Origin: Verrucomicrobiales bacterium
GTDB lineage: Bacteria > Verrucomicrobiota > Verrucomicrobiia > Limisphaerales > Palsa-1400
Assembly (NCBI GenBank): GCA_028293405.1
Contig: JAQGOW010000215.1
Location: 1 to 8,516 of the forward strand
Direction of reading: 5' to 3'
DNA: 8,516 nucleotides
Shown here: positions 1-7,796 of the stretch, one piece after another
How the letters are laid out: the number at the start of each line of letters is the position of its first letter
How positions within the stretch are numbered: the stretch's first letter is position 1
Program-made: the position numbers and the translations under genes
The notes under the pieces: generated by a model
Databases searched by the model: none
Seen by the model: only the letters and a program-made list of their open reading frames with translations
Told to the model about the DNA's origin: nothing

Positions 1-201
1 GCTTTCGTTCAGCTTGACCAAGAGTTTATCGACCGTGCCAGCACACGGTGACGCTACGTTCATCGTTGCCTTGTTGGTTTCGACTTCGATGATGTCCTGG
101 TCAGCGGCGATTGTGTCGCCGACTTTGATCAACAGGTTAACAACGGTGGCTTCGGCGATGGATTCACCGAGTTGCGGCATGATGATGGGAACGTGACGCA
201 T
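1..201 (-). CDS. pdhC: 2-oxoacid dehydrogenase E2 (dihydrolipoamide acyltransferase), N-terminal lipoyl domain, partial
   Basis: This is the first 67 codons of a gene that runs off the left edge. The translation starts MRHVPIIMPQLGES and carries the lipoyl-domain hallmark ETNKA at residues 41-45, where K44 would be the lipoylated lysine (the family motif is usually E-[TV]-D-K-A). The G28-D29 turn and a glycine in the PCAGTV stretch after the lysine fit the lipoyl/biotinyl barrel fold. The lipoyl arm would carry the acyl group from the E1 proteins encoded just upstream to the E2 catalytic core, which lies outside the window. The ATG at 201-199 was chosen because the conserved PxLGES segment follows within ten residues; there is no Shine-Dalgarno sequence. 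It lies 84 bases after the E1 beta stop, a wider gap than most others in this operon. Whether the substrate is pyruvate or a branched-chain 2-oxoacid cannot be told from this fragment. Confidence 0.9.
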   Translation of the reverse strand, partial: MRHVPIIMPQLGESIAEATVVNLLIKVGDTIAADQDIIEVETNKATMNVASPCAGTVDKLLVKLNES

Positions 202-221
202 TTTGTTAATAAATTCGAAAT

Positions 222-239
222 CCGAACTGGAACGTCCGG
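222..239 (-). other. Hairpin in the E1 beta-E2 spacer
   Basis: In the 84-base gap between the E1 beta stop (286) and the E2 start (201), the minus strand reads CCGGAC-GTTCCA-GTTCGG. This can form a 6-bp stem (one G-U pair) with a 6-nt loop. It is not followed by a T-run, so it is not an intrinsic terminator. Just upstream, at about 260-281, is an AT-rich stretch with GAAATTT repeated twice. The elements could stabilise or process the mRNA between E1 and E2; that is inference. Confidence 0.35.
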
Positions 240-285
240 TGCGCAAAAGAAGTCCGAGACAAATTCAAATTTCTAAATTTCGTGT

Positions 286-1251
286 TCATGAACGCAACAG
301 GTTTCGAGCGGCGGTAGCAATACTGCGCGCGGTGGGGCGATGGGTTGACCAAAGATTTGGGTGATACGGAATTGGCGTATCTTTTGCGTTCAAGCGCTGC
401 GGCGGTGCGTCGAGCAATCCGAAGCCTTCGGTGGCAACGCGGGCGATGACTTCCGCGGTTACGCCGCCCCATGGCCATGCTTCGCCGACGCACAACAAAC
501 GACCAGTGCGCGCGACTGATGCCATGACGGTATCGGTATCGAGCGGTTTAATGGTGCGCAAATCGACGACTTCAATCTCGGTGCCTTCGGTGGCGAGCTC
601 TTCGGCCACTGCCAAAGCTTCATGGAGCATCGCGCTGTAGGCGACGATGGTGAGATCGCGACCGGCTCGGGCAATGCGAGCTTTGCCGACTGGCATCGCT
701 TCCGTTGGAAGCTTGTCGGCTTTCAGGTGGTAATAGAGATATTTGTGCTCACAGAAAATGACGGGGTCATCGATCGCGACGGCTTCGAGCAACATGCTGT
801 AGGCGTCTTCGACGGTGGCCGGCGTCATAACAATTACGCCAGGATAATGAGCGTAAATCGCTTCCATGCTTTGGCTATGGAACGGACCGCTGCCGGAAGT
901 GCCGCCGGAGGGAAGGCGGATTGTAATCGGGCAAGGCGTTTGCGTTCGCCAATACAGAGTCGCGGCGTGATTAATGATCTGGTTGAAACCGGGCGTCGAG
1001 AAATCGGCGAACTGCATCTCGATGATGGGTCGCATTCCTTCAATCGCAGCGCCAATCGCAGCACCGACCATCGCGTCTTCGCTGATTGGTGAATCGATGA
1101 CGCGTCCGGGAAATTGCTGCGCAAGATTTTTTGTCGCCTTGAAAGCGCCGCCGAACGCGCCGACGTCCTGTCCGTAAATGAATACGCGCGGATCATCGGC
1201 GAGAGCTTTCGCCTGCGCTTCACGAATGGCTTCAAGGTAAGTGATGCTCAT
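286..1251 (-). CDS. pdhB: 2-oxoacid (pyruvate-type) dehydrogenase E1 component, beta subunit
   Basis: This 321-residue protein has the usual length of a separate E1 beta chain. E1 beta pairs with E1 alpha in an alpha2-beta2 tetramer that decarboxylates a 2-oxoacid with thiamine diphosphate and passes the acyl group to lipoyl-E2. Visible hallmarks are the N-terminal SITYLEAIREA segment, GQDVGAFGGAF at 27-37, SPISEDA at 54-60 (E58 matches the Glu that activates the cofactor ring), the FADF region at 81-84, and HSQSMEA at 125-131, whose His is conserved in the active site. The C-terminal half contains the transketolase C-domain pattern VVDLRTIKPLD followed by a GEAWPWGG stretch. The ATG overlaps the E1 alpha stop as ATGA (1248-1251), so translation is probably coupled. 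GAFGGAF is found in both pyruvate and branched-chain enzymes, so the substrate is not settled. Confidence 0.93.
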   Translation of the reverse strand: MSITYLEAIREAQAKALADDPRVFIYGQDVGAFGGAFKATKNLAQQFPGRVIDSPISEDAMVGAAIGAAIEGMRPIIEMQFADFSTPGFNQIINHAATLYWRTQTPCPITIRLPSGGTSGSGPFHSQSMEAIYAHYPGVIVMTPATVEDAYSMLLEAVAIDDPVIFCEHKYLYYHLKADKLPTEAMPVGKARIARAGRDLTIVAYSAMLHEALAVAEELATEGTEIEVVDLRTIKPLDTDTVMASVARTGRLLCVGEAWPWGGVTAEVIARVATEGFGLLDAPPQRLNAKDTPIPYHPNLWSTHRPTARSIATAARNLLRS

Positions 1252-2297
1252 TGGACGTTGTTGCCAGGTCCTTCAAAGCTGTCACTCAGGTGACGCGATG
1301 CCAAGGCGCACCAGTTTTCGCGGAAAGGGTCGGGGGTGGGTTCGCGTTGAACGATGGTGAGAGCGTCGTCAATTTTTTGCGCGGCATCCTGGCGAATCTG
1401 TTGGATCGCGCCTTCGTCCGCCCAAGTTTGTTGGAGCAAATAATCCTCCGCGACTTTGATGCAATCGCGACCGATGGGTGAATTTTTCAGGCGCGGGTCG
1501 ATGTAATGCGCATCATCGTGTTCGCCGTGGCCGCAGAGGCGAAGCAATTTTGCGACGACCATTTGCGGTCCGCCGCCTTCGCGGGCTTGTTTGACGGCGG
1601 CACTGAGAGTGTTCAAGCAGGCAAGCAAATCTGTGCCATCGACATGGTGAGCGGTGATGCCATAGCCAACAGCTTTGTTAGTGAGATTGCTGCAGGCAAA
1701 CTGGCGCGAACTGGGCGTGGAGTAGGCGTATTGGTTGTTTGCAATGACCAACACCAGCGGGAGTTTCTCGACCGCAGCTTGATTGACCGCTTCGTGAAAT
1801 GCGCCGGTGGACGTGCCGCCTTCGCCAATAACCGCTGCGCCAACTACGCCCGTGATTTTTTTGAAACGTTTCGCCATCAAGGTGCCGTTCACGACGGAAA
1901 TCATTGCGCCGAGGTGACTAATCATCGCGAGATAACCTTCGCGCGGTCGGCCGCGGTGAACGTTACCGTCGCGGCCGCGCATCGGACCGAGCGCGGATCC
2001 GAGATAGGTGCGAAGGGCGTCGATGATTGGCTCTCCAAAGGCAAGGCGCCCTGCTCCGTCGCGGATGAGCGGCGCGTAAACGTCTCCTTTTTGCAAAGCA
2101 AGGCCGAGGGCAACGCTTAAGGCTTCCTGCCCTTTACCAAGAAAAACACCGCCATGAATTTTCCCGCCGCGATAAAGGCTGGCCAGTTTTTCGTCCAGAA
2201 TGCGGGACAAAACCATGAACCGATACGCCTTTAAATAATCGTCGCGAAGAGTCGAACCCACTGACTCGCGGCTCTCCACTGCTTGCAACATATCCAA
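1248..2297 (-). CDS. pdhA: 2-oxoacid (pyruvate-type) dehydrogenase E1 component, alpha subunit
   Basis: This thiamine-diphosphate-dependent E1 alpha chain has 349 residues from TTG 2297, or 347 from ATG 2291. Numbering here uses the TTG start; the ATG two codons downstream may be the real one, and neither has a convincing Shine-Dalgarno sequence. The N-terminal half contains RILDEKLASLYRGGKI and GKGQEAL (54-60), typical of the family. The cofactor/Mg motif reads GEG at 158-160, then 26 residues, then NN at 187-188. The usual pyruvate form is GDG, while branched-chain E1 alpha (for example human BCKDHA) has GEG. The loop that shields the active site reads GHGEHDD (256-262) in place of the HGHSMSD form of PDH. 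Its stop overlaps the E1 beta start by 4 bases. It begins 43 bases after dxr, with no terminator between, so it may be transcribed from the upstream operon. The E1 alpha assignment is firm; pyruvate as substrate is not. Confidence 0.9.
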   Translation of the reverse strand: MDMLQAVESRESVGSTLRDDYLKAYRFMVLSRILDEKLASLYRGGKIHGGVFLGKGQEALSVALGLALQKGDVYAPLIRDGAGRLAFGEPIIDALRTYLGSALGPMRGRDGNVHRGRPREGYLAMISHLGAMISVVNGTLMAKRFKKITGVVGAAVIGEGGTSTGAFHEAVNQAAVEKLPLVLVIANNQYAYSTPSSRQFACSNLTNKAVGYGITAHHVDGTDLLACLNTLSAAVKQAREGGGPQMVVAKLLRLCGHGEHDDAHYIDPRLKNSPIGRDCIKVAEDYLLQQTWADEGAIQQIRQDAAQKIDDALTIVQREPTPDPFRENWCALASRHLSDSFEGPGNNVQ

Positions 2298-2340
2298 TGT
2301 ATCTCAGGGTTTAGGGGGTTGGGGCAATGCGTTTTTTCAA

Positions 2341-3477
2341 CTAACGCGCGGCCTCTATGCGGGCCCAGGCGTCGGCTTCCAAAATTTGTTCAAGTTTCGG
2401 TTGCTCCACCACCTTATGGGCGGCGATCACGCGCGCGACTGTTTCTGTAATGCCGACGAAAGTCTTGTGCCGATTTACGAACGCGTCCACTGCGACTTCG
2501 TTGGCGGCGTTGAGGACTGCCGGTAACGTGCCGCCGATTTCGCCAGCCTGACGCGCTAATTTCAATGCGGGAAAACGATCTTCGTCCGGCTCTTCGAACG
2601 TCAATTGGCCCAGCTTCGCGAAGTTCGTTTGCACGCGTTCGCTGCGCGTACGGTTCGGATATGTGAGCGCGTATTGGATGGGAAGGCACATGTCCGGTGT
2701 CGACATTTGGGCGAGAATCGAGCCATCGACAAACTCGACCATCGAATGAACAACGCTTTGCGGCTGAACGACAACTTTGACCCGCGCCATTTCGATATCG
2801 AAGAGCCAACGGGCTTCGATCATCTCGAGTCCTTTGTTGAACAACGTGGCGGAGTCGATTGTAATTTTATTACCCATGACCCATGAAGGGTGTTTGAGCG
2901 CGCGTTCGACGGTGATGCTGGAAAATTCTTCCTTCGGTGTTTTGCGGAATGGGCCGCCGGATGCAGTGAGCCACAAAGCGCGAACGGAATCGGACGGCTT
3001 GCCGTCGAGGCACTGGAAAATCGCGGAATGTTCGCTGTCGACCGCCAGAACTTTCACACCGTATTTGCGCGCTTCGTTCATGACAATTTCACCGGCCATG
3101 ACGAGGATTTCCTTCGAGGCGATCGCAATATCTTTTCCCGCGCGAATAGCAGCGAGCGCTGGTTGCAGCCCGGCGGTACCGACGATGGCGATGAGGACGA
3201 TGTCGGCTTCGGGTAGCGTTGCTAATTTGATCAACCCTTCGGCCCCGGAATGAACCTGGATGCCGCCGCCGATGGTTTGACGAAGCGCGTCAGCTTTCTT
3301 TGGATCTGCGACCGAAACGGCCATCGGACAATGACGTAGCGTTTGTTTAGCAAGCAAATCAACCTGATTACCGGCCCCGAGACCGATCAGGCGGATTTGG
3401 TCGGGCAAATCTTCCGCGACTTTGACGGTGCTTGTGCCGATGGAACCGGTTGAGCCCAGTAGAACTACATTCTTCAT
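2341..3477 (-). CDS. dxr: 1-deoxy-D-xylulose-5-phosphate reductoisomerase (MEP pathway)
   Basis: DXR converts 1-deoxy-D-xylulose 5-phosphate to 2-C-methyl-D-erythritol 4-phosphate with NADPH and a divalent metal, the committing step of bacterial isoprenoid synthesis. The 378 residues are close to the normal size of about 390-400. Visible are the NADPH-binding GSTGSIG at 8-14, ASKEILV at 120-126, VDSEHSAIFQ at 146-155 (metal ligands D147 and E149), TASGGPF at 171-177, HPSWVMGNKITIDSATL at 196-212, and NKGLEMIEA at 214-222 with metal ligand E218. The motif that is ANKE in E. coli reads ASKE here, a change next to the conserved Lys. The ATG overlaps the cdsA stop as ATGA (3474-3477). UppS upstream uses the downstream products of this pathway, so the co-location makes metabolic sense. 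Confidence 0.97.
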   Translation of the reverse strand: MKNVVLLGSTGSIGTSTVKVAEDLPDQIRLIGLGAGNQVDLLAKQTLRHCPMAVSVADPKKADALRQTIGGGIQVHSGAEGLIKLATLPEADIVLIAIVGTAGLQPALAAIRAGKDIAIASKEILVMAGEIVMNEARKYGVKVLAVDSEHSAIFQCLDGKPSDSVRALWLTASGGPFRKTPKEEFSSITVERALKHPSWVMGNKITIDSATLFNKGLEMIEARWLFDIEMARVKVVVQPQSVVHSMVEFVDGSILAQMSTPDMCLPIQYALTYPNRTRSERVQTNFAKLGQLTFEEPDEDRFPALKLARQAGEIGGTLPAVLNAANEVAVDAFVNRHKTFVGITETVARVIAAHKVVEQPKLEQILEADAWARIEAAR

Positions 3478-4391
3478 GGATGAGTCAGCACGTGACGCAA
3501 ATACAAATACATCAGAGGTGCATTGAACAACAAACTATCGAGCAAGTCGAGGATGCCGCCGATGCCAGGGAAAAGTTGGCCGGAATCTTTCAGGCCGGCT
3601 TCGCGTTTGAAGAGTGATTCGATGAGGTCGCCCACCACTGCGGCGGCGCTGAGAATCACTCCGAGGATGATCGCATGTTGCATAGTCATGCCATACAGAT
3701 GCGAACCGCCTAATTCGAAGAAAACAACGCTGGCGATTGTCGAAACCACAATCGCGCCCCCAAAACCTTCCCAAGTTTTGCCCGGGCTGATGCGCGGGAT
3801 CATTTTGTGTTTACCAATGAGCGAGCCGACCAAATAGGCGCCGCAATCGCTGAATTTCGTCACGAGAATGAAATAAAGGACGTAATAGTGCCCATCGACA
3901 CCGGGGAAGAAATTGATTTTTTGGATGAAGTTGAGGAGCCAGGCAACATACATCAAACCGAAGAGCGTTGTGGAAATCGCAACGACACCGGCGGTGGTTT
4001 GTTTCGAAACGAATTGTCGGATGCACAAACCGAGGACGAAGAAAATCAGCAGACTGGTTTCGAAGTCATTGACGCGTCCGGGTGTGATGTCTTTACCGAG
4101 GCGCTGCGTGAAAAACAAGAACGTCGCGCAGATCAACAGTAGACCGGCGAAAATTCCCCATTTGCTATAACACGACAGCCCCAGTCTGCGGACGATACCG
4201 TAAAACTCCACGAGGCCTGCCCAGGTCAGCAATGCCATGATGAGCAGAAAGACTGTGTCCGAGATGAATTTGTTGCCCGAAAAGAGCGAACCGAGAAGAA
4301 CGGCCCAGAGCACCACGAAGCTGGTCAGGCGGCGAAGGAAAACAACTCCTTTCGACGGCCCGGGTTTTGGTTGTGATGTTGACTCAGGCAT
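3474..4391 (-). CDS. cdsA: Phosphatidate cytidylyltransferase (CDP-diacylglycerol synthase)
   Basis: This integral membrane enzyme makes CDP-diacylglycerol from phosphatidic acid and CTP, the branch point to bacterial phospholipids. The 305 residues include about eight hydrophobic segments, for example near 23-37, 46-60, 79-94, 113-124, 135-155, 168-178, 211-226 and 238-255. Family motifs are KFSDCGAY (179-186), RISPGKTWEG (200-209), GDLIESLFKREAGLKDSG (254-271) and the terminal PGIGGILDLLDS (275-286). The classical signature ends PGHGGxxDRxD; here the His is Ile277 and the Arg is Leu283, while KD and the two Asp residues of the final block are kept. The first 15 residues are polar and likely cytoplasmic. 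The ATG at 4391 lies 21 bases after the toxin stop. The gene overlaps dxr by 4 bases, so the two are surely one transcript. Confidence 0.95.
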   Translation of the reverse strand: MPESTSQPKPGPSKGVVFLRRLTSFVVLWAVLLGSLFSGNKFISDTVFLLIMALLTWAGLVEFYGIVRRLGLSCYSKWGIFAGLLLICATFLFFTQRLGKDITPGRVNDFETSLLIFFVLGLCIRQFVSKQTTAGVVAISTTLFGLMYVAWLLNFIQKINFFPGVDGHYYVLYFILVTKFSDCGAYLVGSLIGKHKMIPRISPGKTWEGFGGAIVVSTIASVVFFELGGSHLYGMTMQHAIILGVILSAAAVVGDLIESLFKREAGLKDSGQLFPGIGGILDLLDSLLFNAPLMYLYLRHVLTHP

Positions 4392-4401
4392 TGGACGAAA
4401 A

Positions 4402-4407
4402 AGTTAC
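4402..4407. repeat. Left copy of the AGTTAC direct repeat flanking the toxin-antitoxin module
   Basis: AGTTAC occurs here, between the toxin stop (4413) and the cdsA start (4391), and again at 5025-5030 across the uppS stop codon. The 617 bases in between hold the promoter, antitoxin and toxin and nothing else. The repeat may be a target duplication or recombination scar, but at 6 bases chance is a real alternative. Confidence 0.3.
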
Positions 4408-4412
4408 CCTAC

Positions 4413-4742
4413 TCATTTGCTGTGTCTAGCCTCCTGTGATGAAGTGCCACCCTTTCTGTTAACAACGATCCGCGCACCTTCCGTTTCAAATACATCGTAC
4501 ACAAAAGCTCGATAGTTCATGTACACACATTGGATGTTCCGGCCTTCGAGATAACGAAAAATGATTCGATACACGCCCACGCGCAAACGATAATACCCTT
4601 CGAGCCTTTCACGCAATGCCCGGATATCACCTTGCTCCTTCATCAATCCGGCAAGCGCTTTTTTCACAGCTCGTCGCTCAGCGGGAGCGAGGTTCTCGTA
4701 AAAGTCTTTGACCGGCTGTCGAACCTCCAATTGATAGCTCAA
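4413..4742 (-). CDS. RelE/ParE-superfamily toxin of a type II toxin-antitoxin pair
   Basis: This is a small basic protein of 109 residues, somewhat longer than the usual 85-95. After an N-terminal beta strand (SYQLEVRQPVKDFYENL) comes the two-helix hairpin rich in Arg, Lys and Glu (about 20-48). The core pattern GYYRLRVGVYRIIFRY lies at 49-64 and the C-terminal strand MNYRAFVYDVF at 75-85; the R-x-R-x-G-x-Y-R pattern and the late R-x-x-V-Y pattern are the recognisable RelE/ParE hallmarks. Members either cut mRNA on the ribosome (RelE) or poison gyrase (ParE); the sequence does not decide which. The start is a TTG that overlaps the antitoxin stop (TTGA, 4739-4742), supported by a GAGGAG ribosome binding site 8 bases upstream. 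The C-terminal tail after residue 95 is polar and unlike the family core. It sits between uppS and cdsA and has no metabolic link to them. Confidence 0.85.
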   Translation of the reverse strand: MSYQLEVRQPVKDFYENLAPAERRAVKKALAGLMKEQGDIRALRERLEGYYRLRVGVYRIIFRYLEGRNIQCVYMNYRAFVYDVFETEGARIVVNRKGGTSSQEARHSK

Positions 4743-4987
4743 TCGGGCAGCTCCTCGAGATTATATGTTTTCCCGCGCCCTTCTTCGGCGTCGCGAATGG
4801 CTTTCATGGCCTTCGGGTCCGCCAGAATCTCGATCGTTTCCAAAATCTCTTTGAACCGCTCAGGACTTAGCAGATAGGCAACGGGCTTATCGTGGCGGGT
4901 AATAGTCGTTAGCGTGCCACCTTCAACCGAACGCACCAACCGGGTAATTTCCCTTTGAGCTTCTTTTATGGTGTACGTACTTTTCAC
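4739..4987 (-). CDS. Phd/YefM-family antitoxin
   Basis: This 82-residue protein has the N-terminal Phd/YefM DNA-binding fold: TYTIKEAQREITRLVRSV (4-21), then TTITRHDKPVAYLLSPERF (27-45), the strand-turn-strand segment typical of the family. It is followed by an acidic C-terminal part (DPKAMKAIRDAEEG, 57-70) that would wrap around and neutralise the toxin. Members of the family also repress their own promoter, with the toxin as co-repressor. The start is GTG at 4987-4985, which fits the family's normal N-terminus. No Shine-Dalgarno precedes it, and the predicted transcription start lies almost on the codon, so leaderless translation is possible. The gene lies 39 bases after the uppS stop and overlaps the toxin by 4 bases, the standard antitoxin-first order. 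Confidence 0.86.
   Translation of the reverse strand: MKSTYTIKEAQREITRLVRSVEGGTLTTITRHDKPVAYLLSPERFKEILETIEILADPKAMKAIRDAEEGRGKTYNLEELPD
4751..4756 (-). promoter_or_regulatory. Ribosome binding site GAGGAG that fixes the toxin TTG start
   Basis: The minus strand carries GAGGAG, then 8 bases, then TTG (4742-4740). This is the clearest Shine-Dalgarno sequence I see in the window. It supports TTG as the toxin start, since the next in-frame Met is not until residue 34, inside the conserved domain. Confidence 0.65.
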
Positions 4988-4995
4988 CTACAAAA

Positions 4996-5023
4996 GATAT
5001 ACCTGGTCATCTGCCCTCGTCAA
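4996..5023 (-). promoter_or_regulatory. Predicted sigma-70-type promoter of the toxin-antitoxin module
   Basis: On the minus strand TTGACG (5023-5018; 5 of 6 to consensus) is followed by a 16-base spacer and TATATC (5001-4996; 4 of 6). The -35 begins 3 bases after the uppS stop codon and the -10 ends 8 bases before the antitoxin GTG. Initiation would fall near 4990-4988, giving a leader of only a few bases. This would let the module be expressed separately from the operon. It is a likely target for antitoxin autorepression; an 8-bp palindrome GTACGTAC lies just inside the antitoxin gene (4973-4980). Confidence 0.5.
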
Positions 5024-5026
5024 TAG

Positions 5027-7165
<2,139 letters not shown>

Positions 7166-7171
7166 CGTGAT

Positions 7172-7202
7172 TTGACGCACTGTCGGCAAAAACAACTTAG
7201 AT
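7172..7202 (+). promoter_or_regulatory. Weak candidate promoter for the response regulator
   Basis: TTGACG (7172-7177) and TTAGAT (7197-7202; 4 of 6) are separated by 19 bases, longer than ideal. Its -35 faces away from the purA -35 at 7160-7165. The two form an inverted repeat GTCAA-N6-TTGAC (7161-7176), so one bound protein could affect both directions. The leader would be about 120 bases. Confidence 0.3.
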
Positions 7203-7223
7203 GGATTTTTTTCTATTTGTGAA

Positions 7224-7247
7224 CGATGGTTAAAACAGGTGCCATCG
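7224..7247 (+). repeat. Inverted repeat in the response-regulator leader
   Basis: CGATGGT (7224-7230) and GCCATCG (7241-7247) are complementary over 7 positions (one T-G pair) around a 10-base loop. No T-run follows on either strand, so it is not a terminator. It may be an operator or an RNA hairpin; nothing in the sequence decides this. Between it and the purA-side promoter lies an A/T-rich stretch (7203-7219) with nothing recognisable. Confidence 0.3.
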
Positions 7248-7274
7248 GACTGGAGATAATGGGTGGGATAAAAA

Positions 7275-7319
7275 GGCTAGATCCGAAAACAGCGACGCCG
7301 TCACATTCGGCATTTAGCC
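7275..7319 (+). promoter_or_regulatory. Nested hairpin just before the response-regulator start
   Basis: Two stems are nested: GGCTA (7275-7279) with TAGCC (7315-7319), and inside it CCGAA (7283-7287) with TTCGG (7306-7310), around an 18-base apical loop. The structure ends 10 bases before the ATG at 7330 and would sit against the ribosome landing site, which lacks a good Shine-Dalgarno sequence. This could limit or control translation. It does not match a riboswitch class I can name. Confidence 0.35.
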
Positions 7320-7329
7320 ACGGGTAGAA

Positions 7330-7782
7330 ATGAAACCGAACTATTTGATACTGGTTGTGGAAGATGACGACTCGGATTTCTTCCTGCTGGAACGCGCCTT
7401 TCGAAAGAACAACATTCAGAACCCGATCGTCCGCGTCAAAGACGGGCTCGAGGGGTTGCACTACTTGCAAGGCAGCGGCGACTACACCGACCGCGAAAAG
7501 TTCCCCTTTCCCGACGTCATCATTCTCGATCTGAAAACGCCACGCATGTCTGGCATGGAATTGTTGGCGTGGATTCGCGACCACCCGGATTGCCGCGTCA
7601 TCCCCACAGTTATCATGAGCTCGTCGCAACAGGACGTTGATGTATCACGAGCATACGAACTCGGCGCGAACACCTACTTTGTGAAACCGACGACGTTTGA
7701 GGATTTAATCCAACTCACCAACACGATCCAGGACTACTGGCGTAGAGGCGCCAAACCGAGCTCGAGCAAAAAACCACGCTAA
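7330..7782 (+). CDS. Stand-alone response regulator receiver protein (CheY/Rcp1-like)
   Basis: The protein has 150 residues and is a single receiver domain without an output domain. The acidic pair is in VVEDDDSDFFLLERAF (9-24), the phospho-accepting Asp is D67 in DVIILDLKTPRMSG (62-75), the switch Ser is in VIMSSSQ (94-100), and the conserved Lys is K119 in YFVKPTTF (116-123). The insert YLQGSGDYTDREKFPFP between the second helix and third strand is typical of the Rcp1-type receivers that pair with phytochrome-like or hybrid histidine kinases. The last 14 residues are basic and probably disordered. No kinase gene is next to it, so its partner is encoded elsewhere. It is the only plus-strand gene here and meets the phosphoesterase gene tail to tail with 3 bases between the stops. 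Confidence 0.93.
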   Translation: MKPNYLILVVEDDDSDFFLLERAFRKNNIQNPIVRVKDGLEGLHYLQGSGDYTDREKFPFPDVIILDLKTPRMSGMELLAWIRDHPDCRVIPTVIMSSSQQDVDVSRAYELGANTYFVKPTTFEDLIQLTNTIQDYWRRGAKPSSSKKPR

Positions 7783-7796
7783 CGTTCAAGGCGTAG
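7768..7796 (-). terminator. Likely terminator of the phosphoesterase gene, inside the response-regulator 3' end
   Basis: The minus strand reads CTACGC, an 11-base loop, GCGTGG, then six T (7773-7768). The stem has 6 pairs including one T-G. It spans the phosphoesterase stop codon and its 3' half and T-run lie within the last codons of the opposite gene. The stem is moderate and the loop large, so efficiency is uncertain. Confidence 0.4.

Noticed and set aside
7275..7329. A c-di-GMP-I riboswitch before the response regulator
   Set aside because: Only a short GCCACGGG-like stretch matches; the conserved GGACGCAAAGC core and the second helix are absent.
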